Source: JBCDBD01 sp039184335
Lineage (GTDB): Bacteria > Bacteroidota > Bacteroidia > Flavobacteriales > Flavobacteriaceae
NCBI GenBank assembly: GCA_039184335.1
Contig: JBCDBD010000058.1
Location: 1-15,814, forward strand
Direction: 5' to 3'
DNA: 15,814 bases
Shown piece by piece: positions 7,501-15,010 of the stretch. The notes below the pieces were generated by a model, which was not told the DNA's origin, searched no databases, and saw only the letters and a program-made list of their open reading frames with translations. The position numbers and the translations under genes are program-made. How positions within the stretch are numbered: the first letter of the stretch is position 1; each line of letters starts with the position of its first letter.

Positions 7501-8940
7501 ATTGTTGGTGGCCACCAGCTTTACCTGATGTTTTTTTGCCAATGCCATAAGCCCTTTGTTGGCCCTATCCTCATCTTCTTGCCCATGGCGCATCATTTCG
7601 ATATAAAAATCAGCACCAAATTCACTTTTCCACCACAACAAGGCCTCTTCTGCCTGTTTTTCGCCCACATTAAGGATCTTTGCCGGTATTTCACCGTAAA
7701 GATTTCCAGAGAGCACGATAAGGTCGCCCTTGTATTGTTGGACAATCCCTTTATCGATACGGGGCACATAATAAAAGCCATTGGTATAGGCAATGGAGGC
7801 CATCTTGGCCAAATTGTGGTACCCAGACTTATTTTTTGCCAGCATCACGATTTGATAGCCGTAGTCTTTGACATTCTTATTGGTATGGTCATCACAAACA
7901 TAAAACTCACACCCCACTATGGGAACGATTTCGTTGGCCAGGGCAGGTTTTCCTTCTTTGAGGGCCTCTTCGTTTTTTTTCTTTATCGATATATTGTGGG
8001 CCTTTACCTCTTTCACAAAATGAAATGCCCCCATCATATTGGCATGATCGGTCAAGGCTACTGCGGGCATTTGTGCATCAGCGGCCAATTCAACCAATTG
8101 CTTGGTACTCATGGTCGACTGCAAAACTGAAAACTGTGAGTGGTTGTGCAGGTGTACAAAACCAACGTTTTCGAGGGCTGCTGCATTTTCATGCAATGTC
8201 GATTCTGAAATTCCACCAGTGTCCCTTTCCCAAAGCTCGTCTGCAATTTTCTTTGATGCTGCTTTCAGGTTGATGTGCTTCAACCCGATGAGTGATATGG
8301 TTTCTGGATTGGCCTCAAGGTAACGATCAAAATAGTCGGGCTGCACGTCCAATGCATCGGCCGTATAGTGTCTTTTACGAACAAGCTCTAAAAAGCAACG
8401 GGTCGTGGCTTCAACATCTGCGGTCGCATTATGGGCCTCAGCGAAGGTTTCGCCAAAAAGATATTCGTGCAACTCGGTCAATGTCGGAAGCTTGAACTTG
8501 CCTCCCCGTCCACCCGGAATTTTGCAGAGTTCAGCGGTAGCCTCGGTACAGGTGTCCAACACAGGGCGCTTTTGAAGTGGATTGTCAATCTCTTCGCGAT
8601 AAAATTCGCATCCCATGATATTGACATCAAAACCCACATTTTGGCCAACTATAAATTTTGCCTTTGCCAATGCCTCGTTGAACCGCTCCAAGACCTCACG
8701 CAGCGGAATGCCTTCTTTCGCTGCCAAGGCCGTTGAAATACCGTGCACCTGTTCTGCCTCATAAGGAATATTGAACCCCTCAGGTTTGACCAAGTAATCT
8801 TGATGGTCCAACAGATTGCCCCATTCATCATGCAATTGCCATGCAATCTGAATACAGCGTGGCCAGTTGTCAGTATCGGTAATAGGGGCGTCCCAACGTT
8901 TGGGAAGACCGGTGGTTTCGGTATCAAAAATCAGAAACAT
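4552..8940 (-). CDS. dnaE: DNA polymerase III alpha subunit with N-terminal DnaQ-type exonuclease
   Basis: A 1462-residue replicative polymerase. Residues 1-~200 form a DEDDh 3'-5' exonuclease domain: D6 and E8 (FDTETTGLP), D105 (VGQNVGFDVNI), H170 and D175 (HNATAD). A PHP domain starts near 260 (H263-L-H265, then TDHANMMGAF). The pol III palm carries the acidic motif PDIDIDFDDEGR at 688-699, with GPGRGSAAGS ahead of it. HhH and OB-type domains follow (FAGVITDVQH in the OB part). Length exceeds the ~1160 residues of E. coli DnaE mainly because of the fused exonuclease, so proofreading is probably built in. The frame is intact over 4.4 kb, which argues for good base quality here. It is the first gene of the minus-strand block. 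Confidence 0.97.
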   Translation of the reverse strand: MFLIFDTETTGLPKRWDAPITDTDNWPRCIQIAWQLHDEWGNLLDHQDYLVKPEGFNIPYEAEQVHGISTALAAKEGIPLREVLERFNEALAKAKFIVGQNVGFDVNIMGCEFYREEIDNPLQKRPVLDTCTEATAELCKIPGGRGGKFKLPTLTELHEYLFGETFAEAHNATADVEATTRCFLELVRKRHYTADALDVQPDYFDRYLEANPETISLIGLKHINLKAASKKIADELWERDTGGISESTLHENAAALENVGFVHLHNHSQFSVLQSTMSTKQLVELAADAQMPAVALTDHANMMGAFHFVKEVKAHNISIKKKNEEALKEGKPALANEIVPIVGCEFYVCDDHTNKNVKDYGYQIVMLAKNKSGYHNLAKMASIAYTNGFYYVPRIDKGIVQQYKGDLIVLSGNLYGEIPAKILNVGEKQAEEALLWWKSEFGADFYIEMMRHGQEDEDRANKGLMALAKKHQVKLVATNNTYYGKKEDADAHDILLCVKDGEKQATPIGRGRGYRYGLPNQEYYFKSSEEMKSLFKDIPEAIVTLQEIVDKVAPYDLARDVLLPKFSIPDEFKMTADEADGGKRGENAYLRHITYQGAAKRYDEVTPAVSERIDFELNTIANSGYPGYFLIVEDFIREARNMGVSVGPGRGSAAGSVVAYCLGITNIDPLEYDLLFERFLNPDRVSMPDIDIDFDDEGRGKVMDYVIKKYGANQVAQIITYGTMAAKSSIRDTARVLDLPLNDADRIAKLIPTMGKLNKIFGKEEADLKKMFRSDDLDKVHQLLNISEGDDLEGRTVNMARVLEGSLRNTGIHACGVIITPDDITNFVPVATAKDSDLYVTQFDNAVVESAGLLKMDFLGLKTLTLIKDTVKIVKARTGVELVPDDFPLDDEKTYELFQRGETIGIFQYESPGMQKHLKNLRPTVFDDLIAMNALYRPGPMEYIPSFIARKHGEEKISYDLPEMEEFLKDTYGITVYQEQVMRLSQKIAGFSKGDADVLRKAMGKKIFALLQKLRPQFLDGGETNGHPREILEKIWKDWEAFASYAFNKSHSTCYAYIAYQTAYLKAHYPAEYMAAVLSNNMNDIKQVTFFMEECKRMGLDVLGPDVNESYYKFAVNKNNAIRFGMGAIKGVGRSAVESIVEERKANGHYRSVFDMVKRVDLRSANKKAFENLTLAGGFDSFVNTQRAQYFHDEGDGVPFLEKVMRYGAKFQENQNSAQVSLFGDSSEVQIPEPVVPPCEDWGTMEKLRREKEVVGIYISGHPLDDFKKEIKAFCNTSVSVFANDLDAYVNRELSFAGVITDVQHRISKNGKGWGLFTLEDYTDTHEFRIFGEEYLKFRHFLMINSFAYLKVFVREGWVNRETGKKGEPRLQYNDFKQLQDVMDAYAKKLTIKLDIATLQEKRIKVLKDTLVSHKGKHPLNFVVYERQEEIKLQLLSRKQKVDITSELLNVLEEQEVHYKLN

Positions 8941-8967
8941 AGTGATAGGGTTTCACGAAGTAACGGG

Positions 8968-8996
8968 TAAAATTAGCTAAACCCCATTGCTTCCAA
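8968..8996 (-). promoter_or_regulatory. Candidate promoter of dnaE
   Basis: On the minus strand TTG (8996-8994) is followed by an 18-bp spacer and TAATTTTA (8975-8968), close to the flavobacterial TTG-N17-23-TAnnTTTG pattern. It lies 27 bp before the dnaE ATG. The last base of the -7 element differs from consensus. Confidence 0.45.
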
Positions 8997-9077
8997 AAAT
9001 GGAGTTGTAAAGATTTATCAACCAAAAAACAGTGCATAAACAAATTCCTTTTTTCAGTATCTTAAAATCTTGACCAT

Positions 9078-9270
9078 ATGAAAAGAAAATACCTGAAGGA
9101 CTGGACTTAAAGAAAGTGGTGTTGCCAACCTGAAGCTGAATGAAAAAATGGGAGCAAAGAACCTTACACTGAAAAAACAACATATACCATGTGGCATAAA
9201 AATGGGGTGCTTAAAAGGTATATCATTATCAGTGAACATCAACTTGTCTTCAAAATTTTTACAGCTATGA
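9078..9270 (+). pseudogene. Decayed class I lanthipeptide precursor (candidate)
   Basis: No intact ORF exists here, but the pieces fit a Bacteroidota lanthipeptide leader. Restoring one A in the run at 9081-9084 puts the ATG at 9078 in frame with KKIPEGLDLKK (9083-9115). The next 8 nt (9116-9123) are one base short of three codons; beyond them the frame reads ANLKLNEKMGA (9124-9156). Together, LDLKK-xxx-ANL-xxx-EKM resembles the leader motif LxLxKxTIAxL...EM as I remember it for this group. The frame then runs through two Cys (PCGIKMGCLKG) and several Ser to a TGA at 9268-9270. No GG cleavage motif is seen. It lies 355 bp before lanC on the same strand, where a precursor is expected. Both lesions are single-base deletions: real decay or sequence error. 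The leader motif is from memory, and restoring frames by eye can over-fit. Confidence 0.4.
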
Positions 9271-9625
9271 AAAACGATGCGGAACCAGCAATTTTTCCCC
9301 TTCCCAATATGGAAAATGCACCAACAACCGTACCTGTTATCGCTAAAATGCATGTTTACGCTCGAAAGTGCCCCCCATACTTTACCTAAACCCTGCCTAT
9401 ACAAAAACTGTAAAACCCAACCCGTACCCATAAGATACTTAATCGTCACAATAGCATCTGACAGACAAGGCCAATACGTACCCTACACATCCATTGCAAA
9501 GGTTTATTTGAAAAAACGACATGTTCGCACAATTAGAAGTGTCAGTATCTGTAATATTTTTTACCTTACTTTTTGACATAATTTCTTTAAATAATCTTTA
9601 CACCTACCTACGTCACACCATTCAA
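9271..9625 (+). other. Gene-poor stretch upstream of lanC
   Basis: No ORF here looks coding: the short plus-strand frames and the 131-codon minus-strand frame over it have no recognisable domain or leader motif. I see no strong hairpin and no clear TTG/TAnnTTTG promoter. A weak TACTTTTTG match lies near 9567-9575, about 50 bp before the lanC ATG. It may hold decayed precursor sequence, since Bacteroidota clusters often carry several precursors. Confidence 0.4.
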
Positions 9626-10831
9626 ATGAAACAGGTTCTAGAAAAACAGTTACGAGAAATTGCAAAAAGGACTGAAATGGAGTATACCAACATGGAAAAC
9701 ATTGGCATTTTAGCCGGTCAATCCGGGGTGGCCCTACTCCAATTCTATTGTTCAAAATATTTTGATGAAGACCATTATGCCGACACAGGGGTTGAAATCA
9801 TTGCAAACTGTATGGATAAAATCAATAAGGGCTATGCTTACCCCACTTACTGTGCTGGTATTGCCGGTTTTGGATGGGCCTTGCAACATTTGTGTGATGA
9901 ACATTTTGTTGCATTGGACATCGATGAACTATTGGAGCCTTTAGACGAATACCTGAACTCACAAATGCTTCTTGACCTGGGCAATGGCAACTACGATTTT
10001 CTGCATGGGGCCATAGGCTATGGTTTTTATTTTCTAAAACGTTACCAAAGCACTCAAGACCAAAGATCAAAGCATCGGTATTCTGCTATTTTACAAGAAT
10101 TGGTCAGCTATTTGAAAAAAATGGCGATCCATGAAGCAGAGACCACCAAATGGGCATCTATTTTAGCACCAAAAAAAGGCAATAAGGGCTATAATTTGAG
10201 CCTTTCACATGGAATATCAAGTATCGTGTACTTCTTATCCCGTTTGCATGCGGGTAAAATTCAACCAAAAATTACCAAACAGTTGATCCATGGGGCCGTT
10301 AACTTTATACTCAGTCTTGAAAATGAGGGCTCCCCAGAAATCTCCATGTTTCCAAACTGGGTAGATCCGAACAAAACCTTGGCATATAACAGTCGCCTGG
10401 CCTGGTGCTATGGTGACATCGGTATTGGCATAGCATTACTAAATGCCGGACAAACCGTTCAAAACAGACTACTTCAAGAAAAGGGGATGGCCATCTTGCG
10501 ACGCAGCAGCAAACGCACAGCACAGGACAACACCTTTGTGGTAGACGCAGGCCTATGCCATGGCTCATTTGGAAACATGAAGATTTTCAACAGACTACAT
10601 GAGGTCAAACCAGAACCTGATTTTAAAAATGCTGTGGAATTTTGGTTAAAAGATGGTCTGAAAAGATATTCTGGCAACGATATGCAACCCTACCTACAAT
10701 GGGATGGGCTTCAAAACACCTTTGGTCTGGAACTCAATTTATTGGAGGGAATTACGGGAATAGGACTCGGTATTATAGACTACCTCTCCCCCCAAAAAAA
10801 TACTTGGGACGAATGTTTGTTGTTAAGATGA
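9626..10831 (+). CDS. lanC: Lanthionine synthetase C-like cyclase
   Basis: A 401-residue LanC-family protein, about the length of NisC (~415). It would add Cys thiols to dehydrated Ser/Thr to close (methyl)lanthionine rings. Repeated Gly-rich helical motifs of the alpha/alpha toroid are seen: GILAGQSGVALL (28-39), DFLHGAIGYG (124-133), LSLSHGISS (191-199), WCYGDIGIG (260-268), LCHGSFGN (310-317) and LEGITGIGLG (373-382). Zinc ligands are C261, C311 and H312, and H195 matches the catalytic His of NisC, so the active site looks intact. I start at ATG 9626 because the 35 extra residues of the longer frame are hydrophobic, unlike the family, and lie in non-coding-looking DNA. The next gene starts 6 bp after its stop, so they form an operon. 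Confidence 0.93.
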   Translation: MKQVLEKQLREIAKRTEMEYTNMENIGILAGQSGVALLQFYCSKYFDEDHYADTGVEIIANCMDKINKGYAYPTYCAGIAGFGWALQHLCDEHFVALDIDELLEPLDEYLNSQMLLDLGNGNYDFLHGAIGYGFYFLKRYQSTQDQRSKHRYSAILQELVSYLKKMAIHEAETTKWASILAPKKGNKGYNLSLSHGISSIVYFLSRLHAGKIQPKITKQLIHGAVNFILSLENEGSPEISMFPNWVDPNKTLAYNSRLAWCYGDIGIGIALLNAGQTVQNRLLQEKGMAILRRSSKRTAQDNTFVVDAGLCHGSFGNMKIFNRLHEVKPEPDFKNAVEFWLKDGLKRYSGNDMQPYLQWDGLQNTFGLELNLLEGITGIGLGIIDYLSPQKNTWDECLLLR

Positions 10832-10837
10832 ACCTTT

Positions 10838-13108
10838 ATGAAAAAAACTCTCAACACATACGAGTACTTTTCAAGCTTTATTTTAAGAACCCCATTGCTT
10901 CCCTTCAATTTTTATCAAAACTTGACCCTGGGTGAAAAAATTGAGGACTCCATGCTAAAAAAAACATTTCAAGATCCCAAAATACAGGAGGCTATTTTTT
11001 TAGCATCCCCAACCCTATATGTTGAACTGGAAAAATGGATGAACGGTCAATTACAGGAAAAGCGATCAAAAAAAGTAAAGCTCTCCTTTTTGAAATACCT
11101 GACACGATTGGCCACACGTTGCACCCCTTTTGGCCTCTTTGCCGGCTGTTCACTAGGCAAAATTGCTATGGACACCACTATCACAATGGAAGAATATACA
11201 TTGCATAAGAGACACACAAGACTGGATATGAACTATTTGGTTGCACTTTCACAACAGTTGGCAAAAAATAGGACCATAAAAAAACAGCTCAGGTTTTATC
11301 CCAACTCCAGTATTTATAAGTTTGGAAATCAGTTGCGCTATATTGAATATCACTATATTGAAAGTATACGCCATCACCATATCGTTGAGGTAGACCATTC
11401 CATCTATCTTCAAAAAGTATTGGATCGTGCTACTTCTGGGGCTTTTTTGCATGAACTCGCCATAGTGCTCATAAGTGATGCCATCACAAAAGACGAAGCT
11501 GATTCTTTTATAGAAGAGTTGGTTTCCAGTCAACTCTTGGTCAGTCAATTGGAACCTTCGGTATCGGGCGACGAATTTACCGTACAATTGCTTACCGTAT
11601 TAAAAGGAATCAACGGCTGCCATATTGAAGTGGATTTTTTAACCCAAATTCAACAAGAACTCGCCACTATCGATTGCCGTATCGGCAACTCCACTTCAAA
11701 ATACCTTGAAATAGGCAATATGGTAAAAGAACAACCTACCGAGTTCCAGCTTAAGTTCTTATTTCAGACTGATTTGAAACTACAGACAAAAGACTGTACC
11801 CTTTCGACCCACATTATGGACGATATCAAAAATACCATGGTGTTGCTCAACAGAATTTCTTTCAAGCACGATGAAGGCAATTTATCAAAATTCAAAGCTG
11901 CATTCCAAGAACGCTATGAAGACAGGGAAATGCCCTTGGCCAAAGTATTGGATGTAGAAACGGGCATTGGATACCTACAAGATGTAGGCAATGGCGACAT
12001 CAATCCATTGGTCGATGATTTGGTACTGCCGGCTTCTGAAAATAACCAGGTCCATGAAAAAATCGGCTGGAACGATGTTTACGATGTCTTGTTACAAAAA
12101 TTGACGCACAGTTATGCTGAGAATACCAAAAAAGTCATATTGACAGATAGCGATTTTAATCATTTGCCCCTTGATTGGTCAGATTTACCTGATACAATGT
12201 CATCGATGATAGAACTTGTTCACGAAAACGGAACACAAAAAATAAAGCTCACTGGATTTTCCGGGTCTTCAGCAGCCAACCTTCTGGGTAGATTTTGCCA
12301 TGGTGATGATGATATCCACCACTTTACAAGAGAAATAACAGCCCTAGAAAAACAAATGAACCCTGATGTTGTCTTGGCAGAAATCGTTCACCTTCCCGAG
12401 GCAAGGGTAGGAAACATTTTGGCCCACCCTTCCTTAAGGGAATATGAAATTCCGTATTTGGCAAAACCAAGTGCTTCAATGGAATGTGTATTGCCCATTC
12501 AAGACTTATTCATATCGGTTAGCAACAATAGGTTGGTATTGCGCTCACACAAGCTGAACAAAGAAATAAGGCCCATGTTGAGCAATGCCCATAATTTTTC
12601 GGTGAATGCGCTACCTATCTATCATTTTCTATGTGACATGCAAACCCAAGGATTACGAAATTGGATTGGATTCCATATTGGACCGCTGGCCAAAAAACAA
12701 AACTTTTTGCCACGTGTGGAATATAAAGATATCATTTTGCAAGATGCCCAATGGAACATTGCCAAGGCCGAAATTGAACCTCTATTTGCAATTGACGATG
12801 GCAACAAGCTAATACATGAAACGCAATCGTTCTGTCGCAAAAGAAAATTGCCCTCGTTAGGCCTGCTCATTGAAGGTGACAACGAACTGCTCATCAACTT
12901 TACCAATATCACTTCAATACAAATGTGGCTTGGTATGGTAAAAGGCAGGCCGCGCTTCACCATTTCAGAGTTCCTGTTTTCTGAAGATGGCCTTGTTACC
13001 TCGAAGCTAGGCTATTACACGAACCAACTGATCGTGGCTTTTTACAATCAACAAAAATTGAAACGACAAAAACAAAAAGATACCAAAACCGATCATGTTG
13101 CAGCGTAG
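10838..13108 (+). CDS. lanB: Lantibiotic dehydratase, N-terminal (glutamylation) protein of a split LanB
   Basis: A 756-residue protein matching the N-terminal lantibiotic dehydratase domain, which transfers Glu from Glu-tRNA to precursor Ser/Thr. It shows the family's RTPLLPF near the N-terminus (17-23), the strongly conserved R94-C-T-P-F-G-L-F-A-G103, and RLDMNYL shortly after. The elimination domain found at the C-terminus of full-length LanB (~1000 residues) is absent and is encoded by the next gene instead, the split arrangement known from pinensin-type clusters. The frame is intact. It starts 6 bp after lanC stops and overlaps the next gene by 14 bp, which suggests translational coupling and equal production of the two halves. 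Confidence 0.92.
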   Translation: MKKTLNTYEYFSSFILRTPLLPFNFYQNLTLGEKIEDSMLKKTFQDPKIQEAIFLASPTLYVELEKWMNGQLQEKRSKKVKLSFLKYLTRLATRCTPFGLFAGCSLGKIAMDTTITMEEYTLHKRHTRLDMNYLVALSQQLAKNRTIKKQLRFYPNSSIYKFGNQLRYIEYHYIESIRHHHIVEVDHSIYLQKVLDRATSGAFLHELAIVLISDAITKDEADSFIEELVSSQLLVSQLEPSVSGDEFTVQLLTVLKGINGCHIEVDFLTQIQQELATIDCRIGNSTSKYLEIGNMVKEQPTEFQLKFLFQTDLKLQTKDCTLSTHIMDDIKNTMVLLNRISFKHDEGNLSKFKAAFQERYEDREMPLAKVLDVETGIGYLQDVGNGDINPLVDDLVLPASENNQVHEKIGWNDVYDVLLQKLTHSYAENTKKVILTDSDFNHLPLDWSDLPDTMSSMIELVHENGTQKIKLTGFSGSSAANLLGRFCHGDDDIHHFTREITALEKQMNPDVVLAEIVHLPEARVGNILAHPSLREYEIPYLAKPSASMECVLPIQDLFISVSNNRLVLRSHKLNKEIRPMLSNAHNFSVNALPIYHFLCDMQTQGLRNWIGFHIGPLAKKQNFLPRVEYKDIILQDAQWNIAKAEIEPLFAIDDGNKLIHETQSFCRKRKLPSLGLLIEGDNELLINFTNITSIQMWLGMVKGRPRFTISEFLFSEDGLVTSKLGYYTNQLIVAFYNQQKLKRQKQKDTKTDHVAA

Positions 13109-14018
13109 TTTTATTCCCGGCAGTGAATGGCTCTATTATAAAATTTATCTCGGCCCAAAAACGATGGATGCTTTTTTGGTCGAAGAAATATTGCCCCTAA
13201 TTGGTAAGCTAAAGCAAGAAAAACTGACAGAAAAATGGTTTTACATTCGTTATGCCGACCCCAAACAGCATTTGCGTATCCGTTTTTTGGTAAAACCCGG
13301 CCCAGCACAGTCAGAAATCATCAATCTACTCCATGATGCCCTACAGTCTTGGATCAATGAAGATCTCATTTGGAAGGTACAGTTAGATACTTATAACCGT
13401 GAACTGGAAAGATATGGCACCAACACTATGGAATTGTCTGAAACCTTGTTCCAACATGACAGTGAAGCCACTTTACAATTTCTCGATATGATCGAAGGCG
13501 ATGAAGGGGAACAGTTACGGTGGCTCTTTGGATTGCGCGCCCTAGATCACCTTTTAGGTTTGTTCAACTATACCATACACGAAAAATTAAATACCATGGA
13601 CATCCTTAAAACTGCTTTTGGGAAAGAATTTGGTATGGCCAGACCTTTAAAAAAACAGTTGGACGAGAAGTTTCGTAAAGAACGCAAAAATATTGGGCAC
13701 TTTATGGAAATTAAGCAAACCGATGAACTTTATGGACCAATTATCTCAGTATTGCACCAAAAAGAACGCATGCTTCACCCTGCTGTATCAGCGATTCTTC
13801 ACCTTAAGGCCAAAAACAGCCTCCAGTTAGCGTTCGATAACCTCATGGCCAGCCATATTCATATGCTGATGAACCGCTTGTTTAAATCAAAAAACCGATT
13901 GAACGAGATGGTTTGCTATGATTTTTTATATCGCTATTACAAATCAAAAATGGCCATTGATCAAGCAAAAACAATCCCCCCTGTCCAAATAACTAATCAT
14001 GACTTCAAAAACATATGA
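13095..14018 (+). CDS. Split LanB C-terminal (glutamate elimination) protein, SpaB_C / thiopeptide-type
   Basis: A 307-residue protein of the SpaB C-terminal family, often named thiopeptide-type bacteriocin biosynthesis protein. It removes glutamate from glutamylated Ser/Thr to leave Dha/Dhb. Typical motifs: WLYYKIYLGP (12-21), WFYIRYADPKQHLRIRF (48-64), QLDTYNRELERYG (96-108) and, near the C-terminus, SHIHMLMNRLF (253-263). In the last, H256 followed by NR fits the catalytic His region of NisB (His961). The catalytic parts look intact. The start ATG at 13095 lies inside the end of the preceding gene in another frame. The final codons lie in a 16-bp tandem duplication (13999-14030), and the stop TGA at 14016 falls in the second copy. 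The ending may therefore have been altered recently. Confidence 0.92.
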   Translation: MLQRSFIPGSEWLYYKIYLGPKTMDAFLVEEILPLIGKLKQEKLTEKWFYIRYADPKQHLRIRFLVKPGPAQSEIINLLHDALQSWINEDLIWKVQLDTYNRELERYGTNTMELSETLFQHDSEATLQFLDMIEGDEGEQLRWLFGLRALDHLLGLFNYTIHEKLNTMDILKTAFGKEFGMARPLKKQLDEKFRKERKNIGHFMEIKQTDELYGPIISVLHQKERMLHPAVSAILHLKAKNSLQLAFDNLMASHIHMLMNRLFKSKNRLNEMVCYDFLYRYYKSKMAIDQAKTIPPVQITNHDFKNI

Positions 14019-14030
14019 CTTCAAAAACAA
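13999..14030 (+). repeat. 16-bp tandem duplication at the end of the cassette
   Basis: ATGACTTCAAAAACAT (13999-14014) is followed directly by ATGACTTCAAAAACAA (14015-14030), 15 of 16 identical. It spans the stop codon of the SpaB_C-like gene. Each copy offers an ATG, but only short frames follow: 35 codons from 13999 and 12 codons from 14015. Confidence 0.85.
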
Positions 14031-14193
14031 TGGCAAGAACATGGAACATTTGATAAGGTTACCAAATCGAAAAAGAAATCCCAAAATCGACTTTTTTATT
14101 GGGTAGGGATTCGTACTGGGATGGGAACCGGGATATTGACCAAGGTACTTCCCCCAAATTCGTAGTCAAGCAACTGAACGATCAAGCAGTTTG
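14031..14193 (+). other. Short gap after the cassette, possible gene remnant
   Basis: Two plus-strand frames give protein-like but undirected text. One has a run starting after a double stop that contains GRDSYWDGNRDIDQ and ends at a TGA near 14193. The other continues the SpaB_C frame past its stop (LFYWVGIRTGMGTGIL) to a TAG near 14177. Neither has a good start. This may be the scar of a lost cassette gene such as an exporter, or chance. Confidence 0.2.
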
Positions 14194-14223
14194 AAAAGGG
14201 CCTGTAGCATATACCGTGCCCTT
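14194..14223 (-). terminator. Probable terminator of the response regulator gene
   Basis: AAGGGC (14196-14201) and GCCCTT (14218-14223) form a 6-bp stem with a 16-nt loop. On the minus strand the stem overlaps the TAA of the response regulator gene and is followed by TTTT then CAAA. It is modest in strength and might also slow plus-strand transcription arriving from the lan cassette. Confidence 0.5.
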
Positions 14224-14968
14224 ATCTGTTAAACTCTTTGATCAACTGTATCAATGCTTCCTTATTTCGTGAAGAAACGTTTATTCTATCATTGTTGCAC
14301 ATCACAATGGTCTCCCTTTTATGTATTGACCTTATGTTTTTCGTATTGATCAAATAAAATCTATTCACCCTGAAAAAGTCTTTTTTGGTAAAGAGCAGGT
14401 CGTAAAACTTAAGGGCATTGGAGGCCAGTTTTTTTTCTCCGTTCAAAAAATTGAATGAGGTATAATTACCTTCTGATTTACAAAACACAACATCTTTTAG
14501 GTCTATTGAAAGATGGTCATTGCCTACATGCAATAAAAACTTGGTCTCTTTGTTGCTTAGATGATTTTTCAAAAACTCAAACCTATAATGATCAAAAAGA
14601 TGTTTTGATTTTTGCAGATAGCTTTGTATCACTATCCTAAATTTTTCTTCATCAAAAGGCTTTGCCAAGAAATAAAAGGCGTAATATTCAAAGGCTTTCT
14701 GTATGTACTCTGAATGGCCCGTAACAAAGATTATCTGAAACGGGGTACCCTGAAATTTATCTAAAACATCAAATGCATTGCCATCGCCAAGCGCAATATC
14801 CATCAACACCAGCTCAGGGGAGCATTGTTTTAATTTCATGATAGCGTCATTACTAGTGGAGGCTGTTCCCAATAAATTAAGGTTCGGGTTGTTCTTGACC
14901 AAACCTGTAACATATTCCAAGGTTTGTAGGTGATCTTCTACGATAAACACATCAACCATTCTAGCCAT
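14222..14968 (-). CDS. LytTR-family response regulator
   Basis: A 248-residue two-domain regulator. The receiver domain (about 5-125) has the acidic pocket E11/D12, phospho-acceptor D57 (LVLMDIAL), T83 (FVTGHSE) and K103 (LAKPFD). The LytTR DNA-binding domain (about 150-246) includes DVVFCKSEGNYTSF and FFRVNRFYLINTKNI. Such regulators bind direct repeats in promoters after phosphorylation by a partner histidine kinase. It starts 42 bp from, and is divergent from, the TPR gene, the usual pairing in Bacteroidota. ATG 14966 and ATG 14957 are both usable starts. It converges with the lan cassette; whether it controls it is unknown. Confidence 0.92.
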   Translation of the reverse strand: MARMVDVFIVEDHLQTLEYVTGLVKNNPNLNLLGTASTSNDAIMKLKQCSPELVLMDIALGDGNAFDVLDKFQGTPFQIIFVTGHSEYIQKAFEYYAFYFLAKPFDEEKFRIVIQSYLQKSKHLFDHYRFEFLKNHLSNKETKFLLHVGNDHLSIDLKDVVFCKSEGNYTSFNFLNGEKKLASNALKFYDLLFTKKDFFRVNRFYLINTKNIRSIHKRETIVMCNNDRINVSSRNKEALIQLIKEFNR

Positions 14969-15010
14969 AAAACTTTTCTTACTTTTAATATAACTGTTAA
15001 AAATAAATAA

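Noticed and set aside
7465..8130. 221-codon plus-strand ORF inside dnaE
   Set aside because: It is antisense to the well-supported PHP and polymerase coding sequence and has no recognisable domain.
9189..9389. 66-codon plus-strand ORF as a possible lanthipeptide precursor
   Set aside because: It has only one Cys, no leader motif and no GG site; it is likely chance or a frameshifted remnant.
9054..9449. 131-codon minus-strand ORF between dnaE and lanC
   Set aside because: It has no domain or leader motif, is rich in Phe/Cys runs typical of random AT-rich antisense frames, and overlaps the candidate precursor.
9521..9625. N-terminal 35-residue extension of LanC
   Set aside because: It is hydrophobic and unlike LanC N-termini; ATG 9626 gives the usual family length.
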